From Bradyrhizobium semiaridum (lineage in GTDB: Bacteria > Pseudomonadota > Alphaproteobacteria > Rhizobiales > Xanthobacteraceae): a stretch of 64,000 bases of DNA. The notes beneath the pieces were generated by a model, which made no database searches, was not told the DNA's origin, and saw only the letters and a program-made list of their open reading frames with translations. The position numbers and the translations under genes were made by a program. The stretch is taken from contig NZ_JAGKJJ010000025.1 of assembly GCF_020329505.1 (NCBI RefSeq), forward strand, positions 35,695-99,694. Reading direction: 5' to 3'. Shown piece by piece: positions 53,587 to 61,317 of the stretch. Within the stretch, counting starts at the first letter, position 1; each line of letters opens with the position of its first letter.

Positions 53587-54894
53587 TCACGGCCGGCTGG
53601 GCTCGCCGAGCGCGCTGGCCTCCCTCGGCTTGGGAACGCCGAGAATCAGCGTCAGCATACCGAGCGCAAGCAGCGCGCCGACCAGGGCGAGCGGTCTGTA
53701 GATGCTTCCGGTCGCGACATTCATCCAGCCGATCAGGGCAGGGCAGACCGCGCCGCCGAACGAGCCGATGGCGCTGATCAGCGCGATTCCGCCCGCCGCC
53801 GCGCTGCCGTCCAGCGTTGCGTTGGGTATCGTCCAGAACAGCGACAGGATCGCGAAGATGCCGATCGAAGCGGCGGCGAGCATGGCGACGGTCAACACGA
53901 TGCTGCCCTGTGCGGCCTGCAGGGCGATGAAGCAGGTCGCCGCAACGAGGCCGCAAGCGACGACGTGCCAGCGCCGCTCCATGAGGCGGTCGGAGCTGTA
54001 GCCGATTGCGACCATGCCGAGCGCCGACGCCACCGAGATCGCCCCGCTCAGCCAGCCGATCTCGGTCGCCGTCGCCACGCCGACCCGCTTGAGCAGCGTC
54101 GGGGTCCACAACAGGATGGTATTGAGCGAGCAGAAAAATGCGAAGTAGATGAACGACAACAGGTAGACGCGCGGCTCGCGCAGGGCCGCGGCGAAGCTGC
54201 GCGTGGTGCCGGGTGCGCTGGCGCGATCGCGCGCGAGATCGTTCGCGACCTGCCGCTGCTCCTCGGCGCTCAGCCATGCTGCGGCCTGCGGTCCGTCGGA
54301 CAGATAGAGATAGGCGGCGATACCGAGCAGGACCGCCGGACCGCCTTCGATGATGAACAGCCACTGCCATCCGTGCAGGCCATGGACGCCCTGCATGTGG
54401 TCCATGATGAGGCCCGACAACGGACCTGCGATGATGCCACCGAGTGGCACGGCCATCACGAACAGGCTGGTCATGCGGCCGCGCACGCGGTCGGGGAACC
54501 AGAGCGTCAGATAATACAGGATGCCGGGAAAGAAGCCGCCTTCGGCCGCGCCGAGCAGGAAGCGCAGGAGGTAGAGGTGGTACTGGTTCTGCACGAGCGC
54601 GAGCAGCACCGTGACCGCGCCCCACAGCACCATGATCCGCAGCAGCGTCTTGCGGACGCCGATCCTAACCAGCAGGAGATTGCTCGGCACCTCGAGCGCA
54701 ACATAGCCGATGGAGAAGACGCCGGCCGCGAGCCCGAACACCGCATCGTCGAGGTTGAGATCCTTTAGGAACTGCAGCTTGGCGAAGCCGATGTTGAAGC
54801 GGTCGATGATCGCGATCGTATAGCACGCCAGCAGGAACGGGATCAGTCGCCAGGCGATCCGTCGATAGAGCCGCGCATCGGCGGTATCGTGCAT
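53587..54894 (-). CDS. MFS transporter, anion:cation symporter type
   Basis: A 435-residue major facilitator with 12 predicted helices. The N-terminal half contains IAWRLIPFLLACYTIAIIDRFNIGFAKLQF and the loop DRVRGRMTSLF typical of the ACS family (phthalate, 4-hydroxyphenylacetate, glucarate and tartrate permeases). It precedes the GMC and hydrolase genes and probably imports their substrate, an organic acid. The specific ligand is not shown. Confidence 0.87.
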   Translation of the reverse strand: MHDTADARLYRRIAWRLIPFLLACYTIAIIDRFNIGFAKLQFLKDLNLDDAVFGLAAGVFSIGYVALEVPSNLLLVRIGVRKTLLRIMVLWGAVTVLLALVQNQYHLYLLRFLLGAAEGGFFPGILYYLTLWFPDRVRGRMTSLFVMAVPLGGIIAGPLSGLIMDHMQGVHGLHGWQWLFIIEGGPAVLLGIAAYLYLSDGPQAAAWLSAEEQRQVANDLARDRASAPGTTRSFAAALREPRVYLLSFIYFAFFCSLNTILLWTPTLLKRVGVATATEIGWLSGAISVASALGMVAIGYSSDRLMERRWHVVACGLVAATCFIALQAAQGSIVLTVAMLAAASIGIFAILSLFWTIPNATLDGSAAAGGIALISAIGSFGGAVCPALIGWMNVATGSIYRPLALVGALLALGMLTLILGVPKPREASALGEPSRP

Positions 54895-54950
54895 TGAAAC
54901 CTCCCTCGAATGTTTTTTGAATTGTTAGTAGCCGCAAAGACGGTGAACTC

Positions 54951-55102
54951 GCTCGCCCCGTTCTTACGGGGAGAGGGTTGGGGTGAGGGGCCGTCTCCGC
55001 ATCAACGGAGAGGGCTGCACTCGTGGAGGCTCCCCCTCACCCGGAACGCATCTAACGATGCGTTCCGGCCTCTCCCCGCAGGCGGGGAGAGGCGAAGGGG
55101 AG
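54951..55102. repeat. Compound hairpin repeat with ctcgccccgttc/gggagagg blocks
   Basis: ctcgccccgttcttacgggg, agagggttggggtgagggg and a central ggaacgcatctaacgatgcg hairpin lead into cggcctctccccgcaggcgg and ggagaggcgaaggggagcc. Outer and inner parts pair as nested inverted repeats. It separates the MaoC pair from the MFS gene. Confidence 0.7.
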
Positions 55103-55124
55103 CCCGCGAATTGCGCGATCTGCG

Positions 55125-55565
55125 CTAGCTTGTCGGAAATTCCAGCATCGCTTCGCCGGCGGCGACGGTTTCGCCGCGCTGGTTCTGCACGGCGACGTCG
55201 ACCACGACCCAGCGCGATTTTGCGGTGACCTGCTTGGCCTTGATGGTGCCGGCCGGGCGGATCGTGTCGCCGGGTTTCACCGGTTTCAGCCAGCGCGTCT
55301 CCAGCCGGCGGTGGATCGCGCCCGCGGGCGCCGCCCAGTCGGTCAGCATGCGCGTGATCAGGCCGAAGTTGTTCATGCCATGCATGATGATGCCGCCGAA
55401 ATTGGTCTTGCCGAAATCGCCCTTCATGTAGTCGTCGTCAAGATGCAGCGGGTTGTAGTCAAGCGATGCGTCGCAGAACAGGCGGATGGATTCGCGCGAG
55501 ACGGCGAATGCGGGCCCCTCGATGGTGTCGCCGGCCTTGAGAGATTCGAAATTGGCTGAAGTCAT
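55125..55565 (-). CDS. MaoC-like hydratase
   Basis: A 146-residue hotdog-fold protein of the MaoC family. The hydratase signature is YNPLHLDDDYMKGDFGKTNFGGIIMHGMN (about 38-66), with the catalytic D and H region. It is 11 bp after the N-terminal-type hotdog gene at 55577, and the two probably form a heteromeric (R)-type enoyl-CoA hydratase. It belongs to the divergent IclR-controlled cluster. Confidence 0.85.
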   Translation of the reverse strand: MTSANFESLKAGDTIEGPAFAVSRESIRLFCDASLDYNPLHLDDDYMKGDFGKTNFGGIIMHGMNNFGLITRMLTDWAAPAGAIHRRLETRWLKPVKPGDTIRPAGTIKAKQVTAKSRWVVVDVAVQNQRGETVAAGEAMLEFPTS

Positions 55566-55576
55566 CGTGCGCCTCC

Positions 55577-56071
55577 CTACATCGGGCGGATGGTCTGGCC
55601 GCGACCGGAGCAGATCACGTCGCCATGCTGGTTGAAGAAGACGTTGTCGTGCACCACGAACAGCCGCTCGCGCTTGATGAACTTGTCGAGGGCGCGGGCC
55701 TGCAGCGTGATGGTATCGCCGGGCCGGGCAGGGATGTTGTAGCTCCAGGACTGCCCGGCATTGACTGTGCCGGGCGAGCGCATCCAGTCGTCCGCCGGCG
55801 TGCAGGCGAACATCAGGAGGATATGGATCGCCGGCGGTGCGATCAGCCCTCCATACGGCCCCGCCTTCGCCGCCGCCTCGTCCAGATAGAGCGGATTGGT
55901 TTCGCCGACCGCGCGGCAATACAGCGTGATTGCCTCTTGCGTCAGCTTGTAGGGCAGCGTCTTGCGGGGCTCGCCGGGAATGATCTCGTCCCACACCTTG
56001 CGCAGCTTCGCGTCCTTCCAGAAGTCGGTTTCGAACGGTGCGGCGGCAGAATTTTCTGCTTGCGCCATCAT
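55577..56071 (-). CDS. MaoC-family N-terminal hotdog protein (FAS1-DH-like)
   Basis: A 164-residue hotdog protein that begins MMAQAENSAA and contains ALTQEAITLYCRAVGETNPLYLDEAA-like sequence (about 45-68) and PPAIHILLMFACTPADDWM. It resembles the substrate-binding partner of MaoC-type hydratase heterodimers such as FAS1-DH/mesaconyl-CoA hydratase. The start is 19 bp from the first IclR-operator half-site, so it is the first gene controlled by the divergent regulator. Confidence 0.8.
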   Translation of the reverse strand: MMAQAENSAAAPFETDFWKDAKLRKVWDEIIPGEPRKTLPYKLTQEAITLYCRAVGETNPLYLDEAAAKAGPYGGLIAPPAIHILLMFACTPADDWMRSPGTVNAGQSWSYNIPARPGDTITLQARALDKFIKRERLFVVHDNVFFNQHGDVICSGRGQTIRPM

Positions 56072-56089
56072 GGATCCTCCTGCTATTGA

Positions 56090-56124
56090 GTTCGCCAGGC
56101 GAACAATTAATTCGCTGTATGAAC
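56090..56124. promoter_or_regulatory. IclR-type multi-half-site operator
   Basis: Four half-sites lie at 10-bp spacing: GTTCGCC-A-GGCGAAC (56090-56104, perfect), GCGAA-N7-TTCGC (56099-56115) and TTC-N7-GAAC (56111-56124). Centres fall at 56097, 56107 and 56117, one helical turn apart. Phased repeats of this kind match operators of the PobR/PcaU branch of IclR regulators. It lies just before the MaoC pair and 114 bp before the iclR start. Confidence 0.6.
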
Positions 56125-56237
56125 CACGCTAGCTCGGTCGAAAGTCCCTGGCAAGCGCGCAGGGCCGCGTCATGCGCAGGCCGCCATGCCCAAGGCGATG
56201 TCATGAGCAAAATGAGGCGGGGCAAGAAGATCAGCCC

Positions 56238-57008
56238 ATGAGCAAAGAGAGTGACGGCTTCGTCCGTGCGATCGCGCGCGGCTTCTCGATCATCGAGGCG
56301 CTCGGCAGTCCGCCGGGACGGCACACGCTTGCGGAGACCGCCGACATCGCCGGCCTCAACCGGGCCACCGCGCGCCGCATCCTGGCGACGCTGGTGGCGC
56401 TGAAATATTGCGCCTCGGACGGACGCTATTTCAGCCTGCGGCCGCGTGCGCTCGGGCTCGGCCTGTCCTATCTCAACGCGCTGCCCTACTGGGCGCATGC
56501 GCAGCGGGCACTGGAAAATCTGCGCAACGAGATCGGCGAGTCCTGCGCAATGGCGGTGCTTGACGAGGACGAGATCGTCTACGCGCTGCGGCTGCCGGCG
56601 CGCCGCATCCTCTCCGCCAATCTCGGCGTCGGCAGCCGTCTGCCGGCGCACCTGGTGTCGCTCGGCCGCGTGCTGCTCGCGGCCCTGCCGCCCGCCACCC
56701 GCGACGCCTATCTTGCAAACGGCGCTTTCAAGCCGGTCACGCCGCGCACGGTCACTGATCCGGCGCGCCTCGGCGAACTGCTGGCGCGGGCCGACAGCGA
56801 GGGCTATGCCTGGGTCGACGGTGAACTCGATCCCGCGATCTGCGGCATCGCGGTGCCGCTGCGCGATCCCGCCGGCGCCGTGGTCGCGGCGCTCAGCGTC
56901 AATACCATTTCAGGCACTGTCAGCGAGGCCGGGGCGCGCAAGAAATTTCTGCTGCCGCTGCGCCGAACCGCGCAGGAGATCCGCAGCCAGATGCTCACGT
57001 TGAGTTAG
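56238..57008 (+). CDS. IclR-family regulator, PcaR/PobR-like
   Basis: A 256-residue regulator with an N-terminal winged helix (about 8-70, VRAIARGFSIIEALG, TLAETADIAGLNRATARRILATL, YCASDGRYFSLRPRAL) and an IclR effector domain (about 75-250, SCAMAVLDEDEIVYALRLPARRI, GSRLPAHLVSLGRVLLA, GYAWVDGELDPAICGIAVPL). The form matches the aromatic-acid group (PcaR, PobR, PcaU). The ATG at 56238 suits the family, and an alternative frame start at 56172 was discarded. It probably controls the MaoC-MFS-GMC genes via the operator at 56090. Confidence 0.88.
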   Translation: MSKESDGFVRAIARGFSIIEALGSPPGRHTLAETADIAGLNRATARRILATLVALKYCASDGRYFSLRPRALGLGLSYLNALPYWAHAQRALENLRNEIGESCAMAVLDEDEIVYALRLPARRILSANLGVGSRLPAHLVSLGRVLLAALPPATRDAYLANGAFKPVTPRTVTDPARLGELLARADSEGYAWVDGELDPAICGIAVPLRDPAGAVVAALSVNTISGTVSEAGARKKFLLPLRRTAQEIRSQMLTLS

Positions 57009-57009
57009 G

Positions 57010-57105
57010 CACGACCCGAAGTGCAAAGCGGTCCCAAGAAGAGGATCATGCTCAAACGGAAGGCGAGGGTGCGATGACGGTTCGACCCAATCTCATCGCA
57101 GTCAG
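57010..57105. repeat. Dispersed repeat, gcatgatccggaaaagtg family, copy 3 (degenerate)
   Basis: It retains cccgaagtgcaaagcggt, gatcatgctcaaacgg, gcgatgacggttcgaccc and aatctcatcgc in the same order as the other copies, but with substitutions and deletions at the front. It directly follows the iclR stop codon. Confidence 0.65.
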
Positions 57106-57157
57106 GCGCTCGTGCACGGACGCGCTGTAGCGCTGAGGGACCGGTCGCGCAGGATGA

Positions 57158-57583
57158 TCAGGCCGGCGGCGCCATGTAGGGAATGCTGCCGACCAGGGCA
57201 AAGACCTGAACTGCATTGCACAGCATGCCGCTCCAATGCAGCTGGCGCAGCCGCCGCACCGCGCCGGGATCGCCGGCGTCCCTGGCATCGGTCTCGGCGT
57301 CCATCCGCGCCAAGAACCAGCGCCGCCCCAGCACCGCGAACGCCGCGATCAAGGCGATGAAGAGGGCGACGACGAACCGGCCCGCCGCCGCAAAGGCGAG
57401 CGTCCCGATCACGCCGGAGCCGGTCAGCACGAGGAAATAGGCATTGAACATGCCGCGCAGTAGCCGGGTGACGGGCGGGACGTCGAGCTTCACGAGCAGG
57501 AAGGCCGGCGCGGCGAGCAGGAAATAGCCCATCGGCACCAGCAGGATGATGGTGGAAAACAACACCGCTTGATCCGGCGTCAT
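57158..57583 (-). CDS. Small integral membrane protein of unknown function
   Basis: A 141-residue protein with three to four hydrophobic segments (about 8-33, 47-68 to 70-88, and 120-138: AVLFSTIILLVPMGYFLLAA, AYFLVLTGSGVIGTLAFAAA, NAVQVFALVGSIPYM). A basic, charged loop (MDAETDARDAGDPGAVRRLRQL, about 96-116) precedes the last one. No recognised family. The start at 57583 was chosen over a long upstream extension that lacks coding character. Confidence 0.65.
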   Translation of the reverse strand: MTPDQAVLFSTIILLVPMGYFLLAAPAFLLVKLDVPPVTRLLRGMFNAYFLVLTGSGVIGTLAFAAAGRFVVALFIALIAAFAVLGRRWFLARMDAETDARDAGDPGAVRRLRQLHWSGMLCNAVQVFALVGSIPYMAPPA

Positions 57584-57813
57584 GCTGCCGTCCCTATTTT
57601 CTTGAGCGGGAAGATTTCGACGCGGAAACTTCTGCGAGTATCCGCGCGCCGTGTTTCCCGCACCATTAGGCTTTGGTCTGATGGACTGTAGCAGACGCCG
57701 CGCATTTCGGTCATGCAGGCCCCGGCCGGAGGGCATGCCCGCACCTGTTGGGTGGACCGGCTCTTGCATGCTAGACAGGCACCAGCAGTCCAACCTTCGA
57801 GGCCAGAACTCTC

Positions 57814-58986
57814 ATGCCCATCGTCAATCGCGTCGCCGATCTGCAACCCGACATTCAGGCCTGGCGCCGCGACATCCATGAAAATCCCGAACTGCTCTAC
57901 GACGTCCACCGCACTGCATCATTCGTGGCTGACAGGCTGAAGGAGTTCGGCTGCGACGAGGTCGTGACCGGCCTCGGCAAGACCGGGGTGGTCGGGGTGA
58001 TCAAGGGCAGCAAGCCGGCCGGCGACGGCGAGCTCAAGGTGATCGGCCTGCGCGCCGACATGGATGCGCTGCCGATCCAGGAAGAGACCAACCTGCCATA
58101 TGCCTCCAAGACGCCCGGCAAGATGCACGCCTGCGGCCATGACGGCCACACCGCGATGCTGCTCGGCGCGGCGCGCTATCTCGCCGAGACGCGCAACTTT
58201 GCCGGCACCGCGGTGGTGATCTTCCAGCCCGCCGAGGAGGGCGGCGCGGGCGCCGCCGCCATGATCAAGGACGGGTTGATGGACCGCTTCGGCATCGAGC
58301 AGGTCTACGGCATGCACAACGGCCCGGGCATCCCGATCGGCTCGTTCGCGATCCGGCCGGGCCCGATCATGGCGTCGACCGACGAGGTCAATATCAGCAT
58401 CGAGGGGCTCGGCGGTCACGCCGCGCGTCCGCACAAATGCATCGACTCGGTGATGGTCGGCGCGCAGCTGATCACGGCGCTGCAGTCGGTGGTGTCGCGC
58501 AGCGTCGATCCGCTCGAGTCCGCCGTGGTCTCGATCTGCGAATTCCACGCCGGCAACGCCCGCAACGTGATCCCGCAGACCGCCGAGCTGCGCGGCACCG
58601 TCCGCACCCTGACCCCGGAAGTCCGCCAGCTGGTCGAGAAGCGGATCGGCGAAGTGGTCAAGGGCGTCGCCACGCTGACCGGCGCCAAGATCGAGCTCAA
58701 CTACAAGCGCGGCTATCCCGTCACGGTCAATCACCGCGCGCAGACCGAATTCGCCAGCCGCATCGCCCGGGAGGTCGCGGGCGAATCCAATGTGCACGAG
58801 ATGCCGCCGCTGATGGGCGGCGAGGATTTCTCCTACATGCTGGAAGCGCGCCCCGGCGCCTTCATCTTCTGCGGCAACGGCGACAGCGCCGGCCTGCATC
58901 ACCCCGCCTACAATTTCAACGACGAGGCGATCGTCTACGGCACCTCGTATTTCGTGAAGATCGTGGAGACCGCGTTGGCAGCGTGA
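57814..58986 (+). CDS. M20-family amidohydrolase/carboxypeptidase
   Basis: A 390-residue dinuclear zinc hydrolase of the hippurate hydrolase/IAA-amino acid hydrolase (M20D) group. Metal-binding residues are C107 and H109 in HACGHDGH, E141/E142 (PAEEGG), H168 (GMHNG) and a late His near GLHHP. GLRADMDALPIQEE is the family signature. It hydrolyses N-acyl amino acids. Many rhizobia have several copies, and this one has no pathway neighbours. A repeat and a terminator follow. Confidence 0.9.
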   Translation: MPIVNRVADLQPDIQAWRRDIHENPELLYDVHRTASFVADRLKEFGCDEVVTGLGKTGVVGVIKGSKPAGDGELKVIGLRADMDALPIQEETNLPYASKTPGKMHACGHDGHTAMLLGAARYLAETRNFAGTAVVIFQPAEEGGAGAAAMIKDGLMDRFGIEQVYGMHNGPGIPIGSFAIRPGPIMASTDEVNISIEGLGGHAARPHKCIDSVMVGAQLITALQSVVSRSVDPLESAVVSICEFHAGNARNVIPQTAELRGTVRTLTPEVRQLVEKRIGEVVKGVATLTGAKIELNYKRGYPVTVNHRAQTEFASRIAREVAGESNVHEMPPLMGGEDFSYMLEARPGAFIFCGNGDSAGLHHPAYNFNDEAIVYGTSYFVKIVETALAA

Positions 58987-58993
58987 GCACCGC

Positions 58994-59077
58994 CGTCATT
59001 GCGAGCGAAGCGAAGCAATCCATCGTGCCACTTGCGGAGATATGGATTGTTTCGTCGCTTCGCGCCTCGCAATGACG
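58994..59077. repeat. cgtcattgcgagcgaagcg hairpin repeat
   Basis: cgtcattgcgagcgaagcga (then agcaatccat) and atggattgtttcgtcgcttc (then gcgcctcgcaatgacg) form arms of about 30 bp. A diverged half copy is visible at about 4876-4900. Confidence 0.8.
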
Positions 59078-59091
59078 GGTGAGATAGCAAT

Positions 59092-59131
59092 TACCAAAAC
59101 AAAAAGGCCCGCGCGGTCGGCGCGGGCCTTT
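59092..59131 (-). terminator. Terminator of the phosphate transporter gene
   Basis: aaggcccgcgc and gcgcgggcctt form an 11-bp stem around ggtcg. On the minus strand a run of T (ttttt gttttgg) follows, so it ends minus-strand transcription of the Pit gene 28 bp beyond its stop. Confidence 0.9.
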
Positions 59132-59159
59132 GTGTGTGAGCCGCTACGGCTCGTGCGGA

Positions 59160-60788
59160 TCAGAACGCCCGCGCGAAGATCACATAGAGCACGCCCGAGA
59201 GCAGGATCGCGGCGGGCAGGGTCAGGACCCAGGCCATCAGCAGGTTTCTGATGGTGGCGAGCTGCAGGCCGGAGCCGTTGGCCGCCATGGTGCCGGCGAC
59301 GCCGGACGACAGCACGTGGGTGGTCGAGACCGGCAGGCCGAACGTGTCGGCGGCGCCGATGGTGGCGGCGGCAACCAGCTCGGCCGAGGCGCCCTGCGCG
59401 TAGGTCAGGTGGGTCTTGCCGATCTTCTCGCCGACCGTGATGACGATGCGCTTCCAGCCGATCATGGTGCCGAGGCCGAGCGCGATCGCGACCGCCACCT
59501 TAACCCAGGTCGGGATGAACTTTGTGGCGCTGTCGAGCGAGGCCTTGTAGGCGTTCAGGGTCGCGACCTCTTCCTTGTTGAGGTCGTTTTCCTTGTCCTT
59601 CATCAGGAAGCGGATCGCTTCCGAAGTCAGGTACATGTCGTTACGGGTGTTGCCGACGGCTTCCGCGGGCACCCTGTTGAGCGAGCCGTACTTCTGCACC
59701 TGCTCGCCGACATCCTTCACCAGCACCGACAGCGACGGATAGGTGCCTTCGCTGATGTGGTGCGAGGAGACGTACTGCGTCACCGCGGGACGGGGATCGC
59801 CGATGATATTGTGGCCGGCGCCCTTGGCCGCGATCACCTTGGAGGCGGCCTCCGAGGTCTGCTGGAATTTCGCCACCTGGCTCTCCGGCAGCGCGCGGTT
59901 CAGCGCGTAGGCGGTCGGCACGGTGCCGATCAGGATCAGCATGATCAGGCCCATGCCCTTCTGGCCGTCATTCGATCCGTGGGCGAAGCTGACGCCGGTG
60001 CAGGTCAGGATCAGCAGGCCGCGGATCCAGAGCGGCGGCGCCTTGTGGCCCTCGGGGGCGGCATACAGCGCCGGGTTCCTGATGATCATCTTGAGCAGCA
60101 GCAGCAGCACGGCGGCGCAGATGAAGCCGACCAGCGGCGAGAGCAGCAGCGCATAGCCGATCTCGGTGGCCTTGCCCCAGTCCACGCCCGAGGTGCCGTC
60201 GCGGCCGCGCAGCATCGCGTTGGCGACGCCGACGCCGATGATCGAGCCGATCAGCGTGTGCGAGGAGGAGGCCGGCAGGCCGAAATACCAGGTGCCGAGA
60301 TTCCACAGGATCGCGGCGATCAGGAGCGCGAACACCATGGCGAAGCCGGCGCTGGAGCCGACCTGCAAAATCAACTCCACCGGCAGCAGCGAGACGATGC
60401 CGAACGCGACCGCGCCGGTCGAGGTCAAGACGCCGAGGAAGTTCCACAGGCCGGACCACATCACCGCGGCTTCCGCCGGCAGCGAGTGGGTGTAGATCAC
60501 GGTGGCGACCGCGTTGGCGGTGTCGTGGAAGCCGTTGACGAACTCGAAGCCGAGCGCGATCAGCAGGGCAATGAACAGCAGGATGTAAGGCAGGTAGGTC
60601 GTGACCTTGGTGCCGGTGGCATCGACGTCCGAGTAGATGCTGTAGGCGACGTACAGCAGTCCCGCGGCAAGGATGCCGAAGAAAAGGATCATGGTGAGCG
60701 GGTTGAAGCCCTTGTCGAGATTGGGCCGCGACGCCGGCTGAATCGGCGCTCCCTCGGCCATCGATGAATTGAGTGTGATGTCGGTCAT
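59160..60788 (-). CDS. Inorganic phosphate transporter, Pit family
   Basis: A 542-residue PHO-4/PitA-type symporter with about ten membrane helices. The two duplicated signature regions are visible: EFVNGFHDTANAVATVIYTHSL (about 76-97) and SFAHGSNDGQKGMGLIMLILIG (about 258-280), plus GLPASSSHTLIGSIIG and GLPVSTTHVLSSGVAG. A hydrophilic loop lies between about 300 and 425. It carries phosphate with a divalent metal into the cell. No DUF47/PhoU-like partner gene is adjacent, unlike the usual arrangement. Confidence 0.93.
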   Translation of the reverse strand: MTDITLNSSMAEGAPIQPASRPNLDKGFNPLTMILFFGILAAGLLYVAYSIYSDVDATGTKVTTYLPYILLFIALLIALGFEFVNGFHDTANAVATVIYTHSLPAEAAVMWSGLWNFLGVLTSTGAVAFGIVSLLPVELILQVGSSAGFAMVFALLIAAILWNLGTWYFGLPASSSHTLIGSIIGVGVANAMLRGRDGTSGVDWGKATEIGYALLLSPLVGFICAAVLLLLLKMIIRNPALYAAPEGHKAPPLWIRGLLILTCTGVSFAHGSNDGQKGMGLIMLILIGTVPTAYALNRALPESQVAKFQQTSEAASKVIAAKGAGHNIIGDPRPAVTQYVSSHHISEGTYPSLSVLVKDVGEQVQKYGSLNRVPAEAVGNTRNDMYLTSEAIRFLMKDKENDLNKEEVATLNAYKASLDSATKFIPTWVKVAVAIALGLGTMIGWKRIVITVGEKIGKTHLTYAQGASAELVAAATIGAADTFGLPVSTTHVLSSGVAGTMAANGSGLQLATIRNLLMAWVLTLPAAILLSGVLYVIFARAF

Positions 60789-61317
60789 TCTGACGCCCCT
60801 CGTCTACAATGAGAGACCCAGTTGTGGCTCAGGGAGTTGAAGGTTGAATGACAGTCGCAACTGTTCGCCCGAACGACTGTGGCAACAGAGCGGAGAGGCG
60901 CTGCAATTCTGTGCAGATATTTTGGGCTTCTGTTTGGAATCGTTCTAATACTGCGGCGGCCGCGGACATCGTCGATTGTGCGCGATCATCCTTGTGCAAC
61001 CGCGTGCAAACCATGAGGCGCGTGAGCAGCAGCATGCCCGAGCCGCCGGACGCCCGAGTTTTGGCGAACGTCATCGGGAGAGGAAAGCTGTCGGCAGTGA
61101 AGCGCTTGGTGGGAGCCGGAGCGAGGCCGCGCGCTGCACGATTGGGGCTAGCGAACCGTGCAGCGCGCCGACCTCAGGGTACGTCATGGCGTGAACATGA
61201 CGCCCAAGGAGTCTCGGATATAATACCCTATCACAGATCAATTAAAGGTTGTAGGCCTTTATAAATATTCTCAACAATCTCACGCCTATGTGTGGTTCCA
61301 TGGACAATGCGGGACAG
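60789..61317. other. 529-bp intergenic region upstream of the Pit gene
   Basis: It contains a 12-bp perfect hairpin (61129-61168) and an AT-rich block at about 61214-61290 that is the best place for a minus-strand promoter. Short ORFs on both strands lack ribosome sites and coding character. No pho box was recognised. Confidence 0.45.
61129..61168. other. Perfect 12-bp stem-loop
   Basis: gcgcgctgcacg and cgtgcagcgcgc pair perfectly around a 16-base loop. No T tract follows on either strand, so it is not a standard terminator. It could be part of a leader RNA of the Pit gene or a protein-binding site. Confidence 0.5.

Noticed and set aside
60829..60969. Possible small helical ORF (MSAAAAVLERFQTEAQ...) upstream of the Pit gene
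   Set aside because: No ribosome-binding sequence precedes the ATG and no family is recognised. A real leader peptide cannot be excluded but is not supported.
60848..61264. Plus-strand ORF of 138 codons in the Pit upstream region
   Set aside because: It crosses the perfect stem-loop, shows no family features and starts in the promoter region of the divergent gene.
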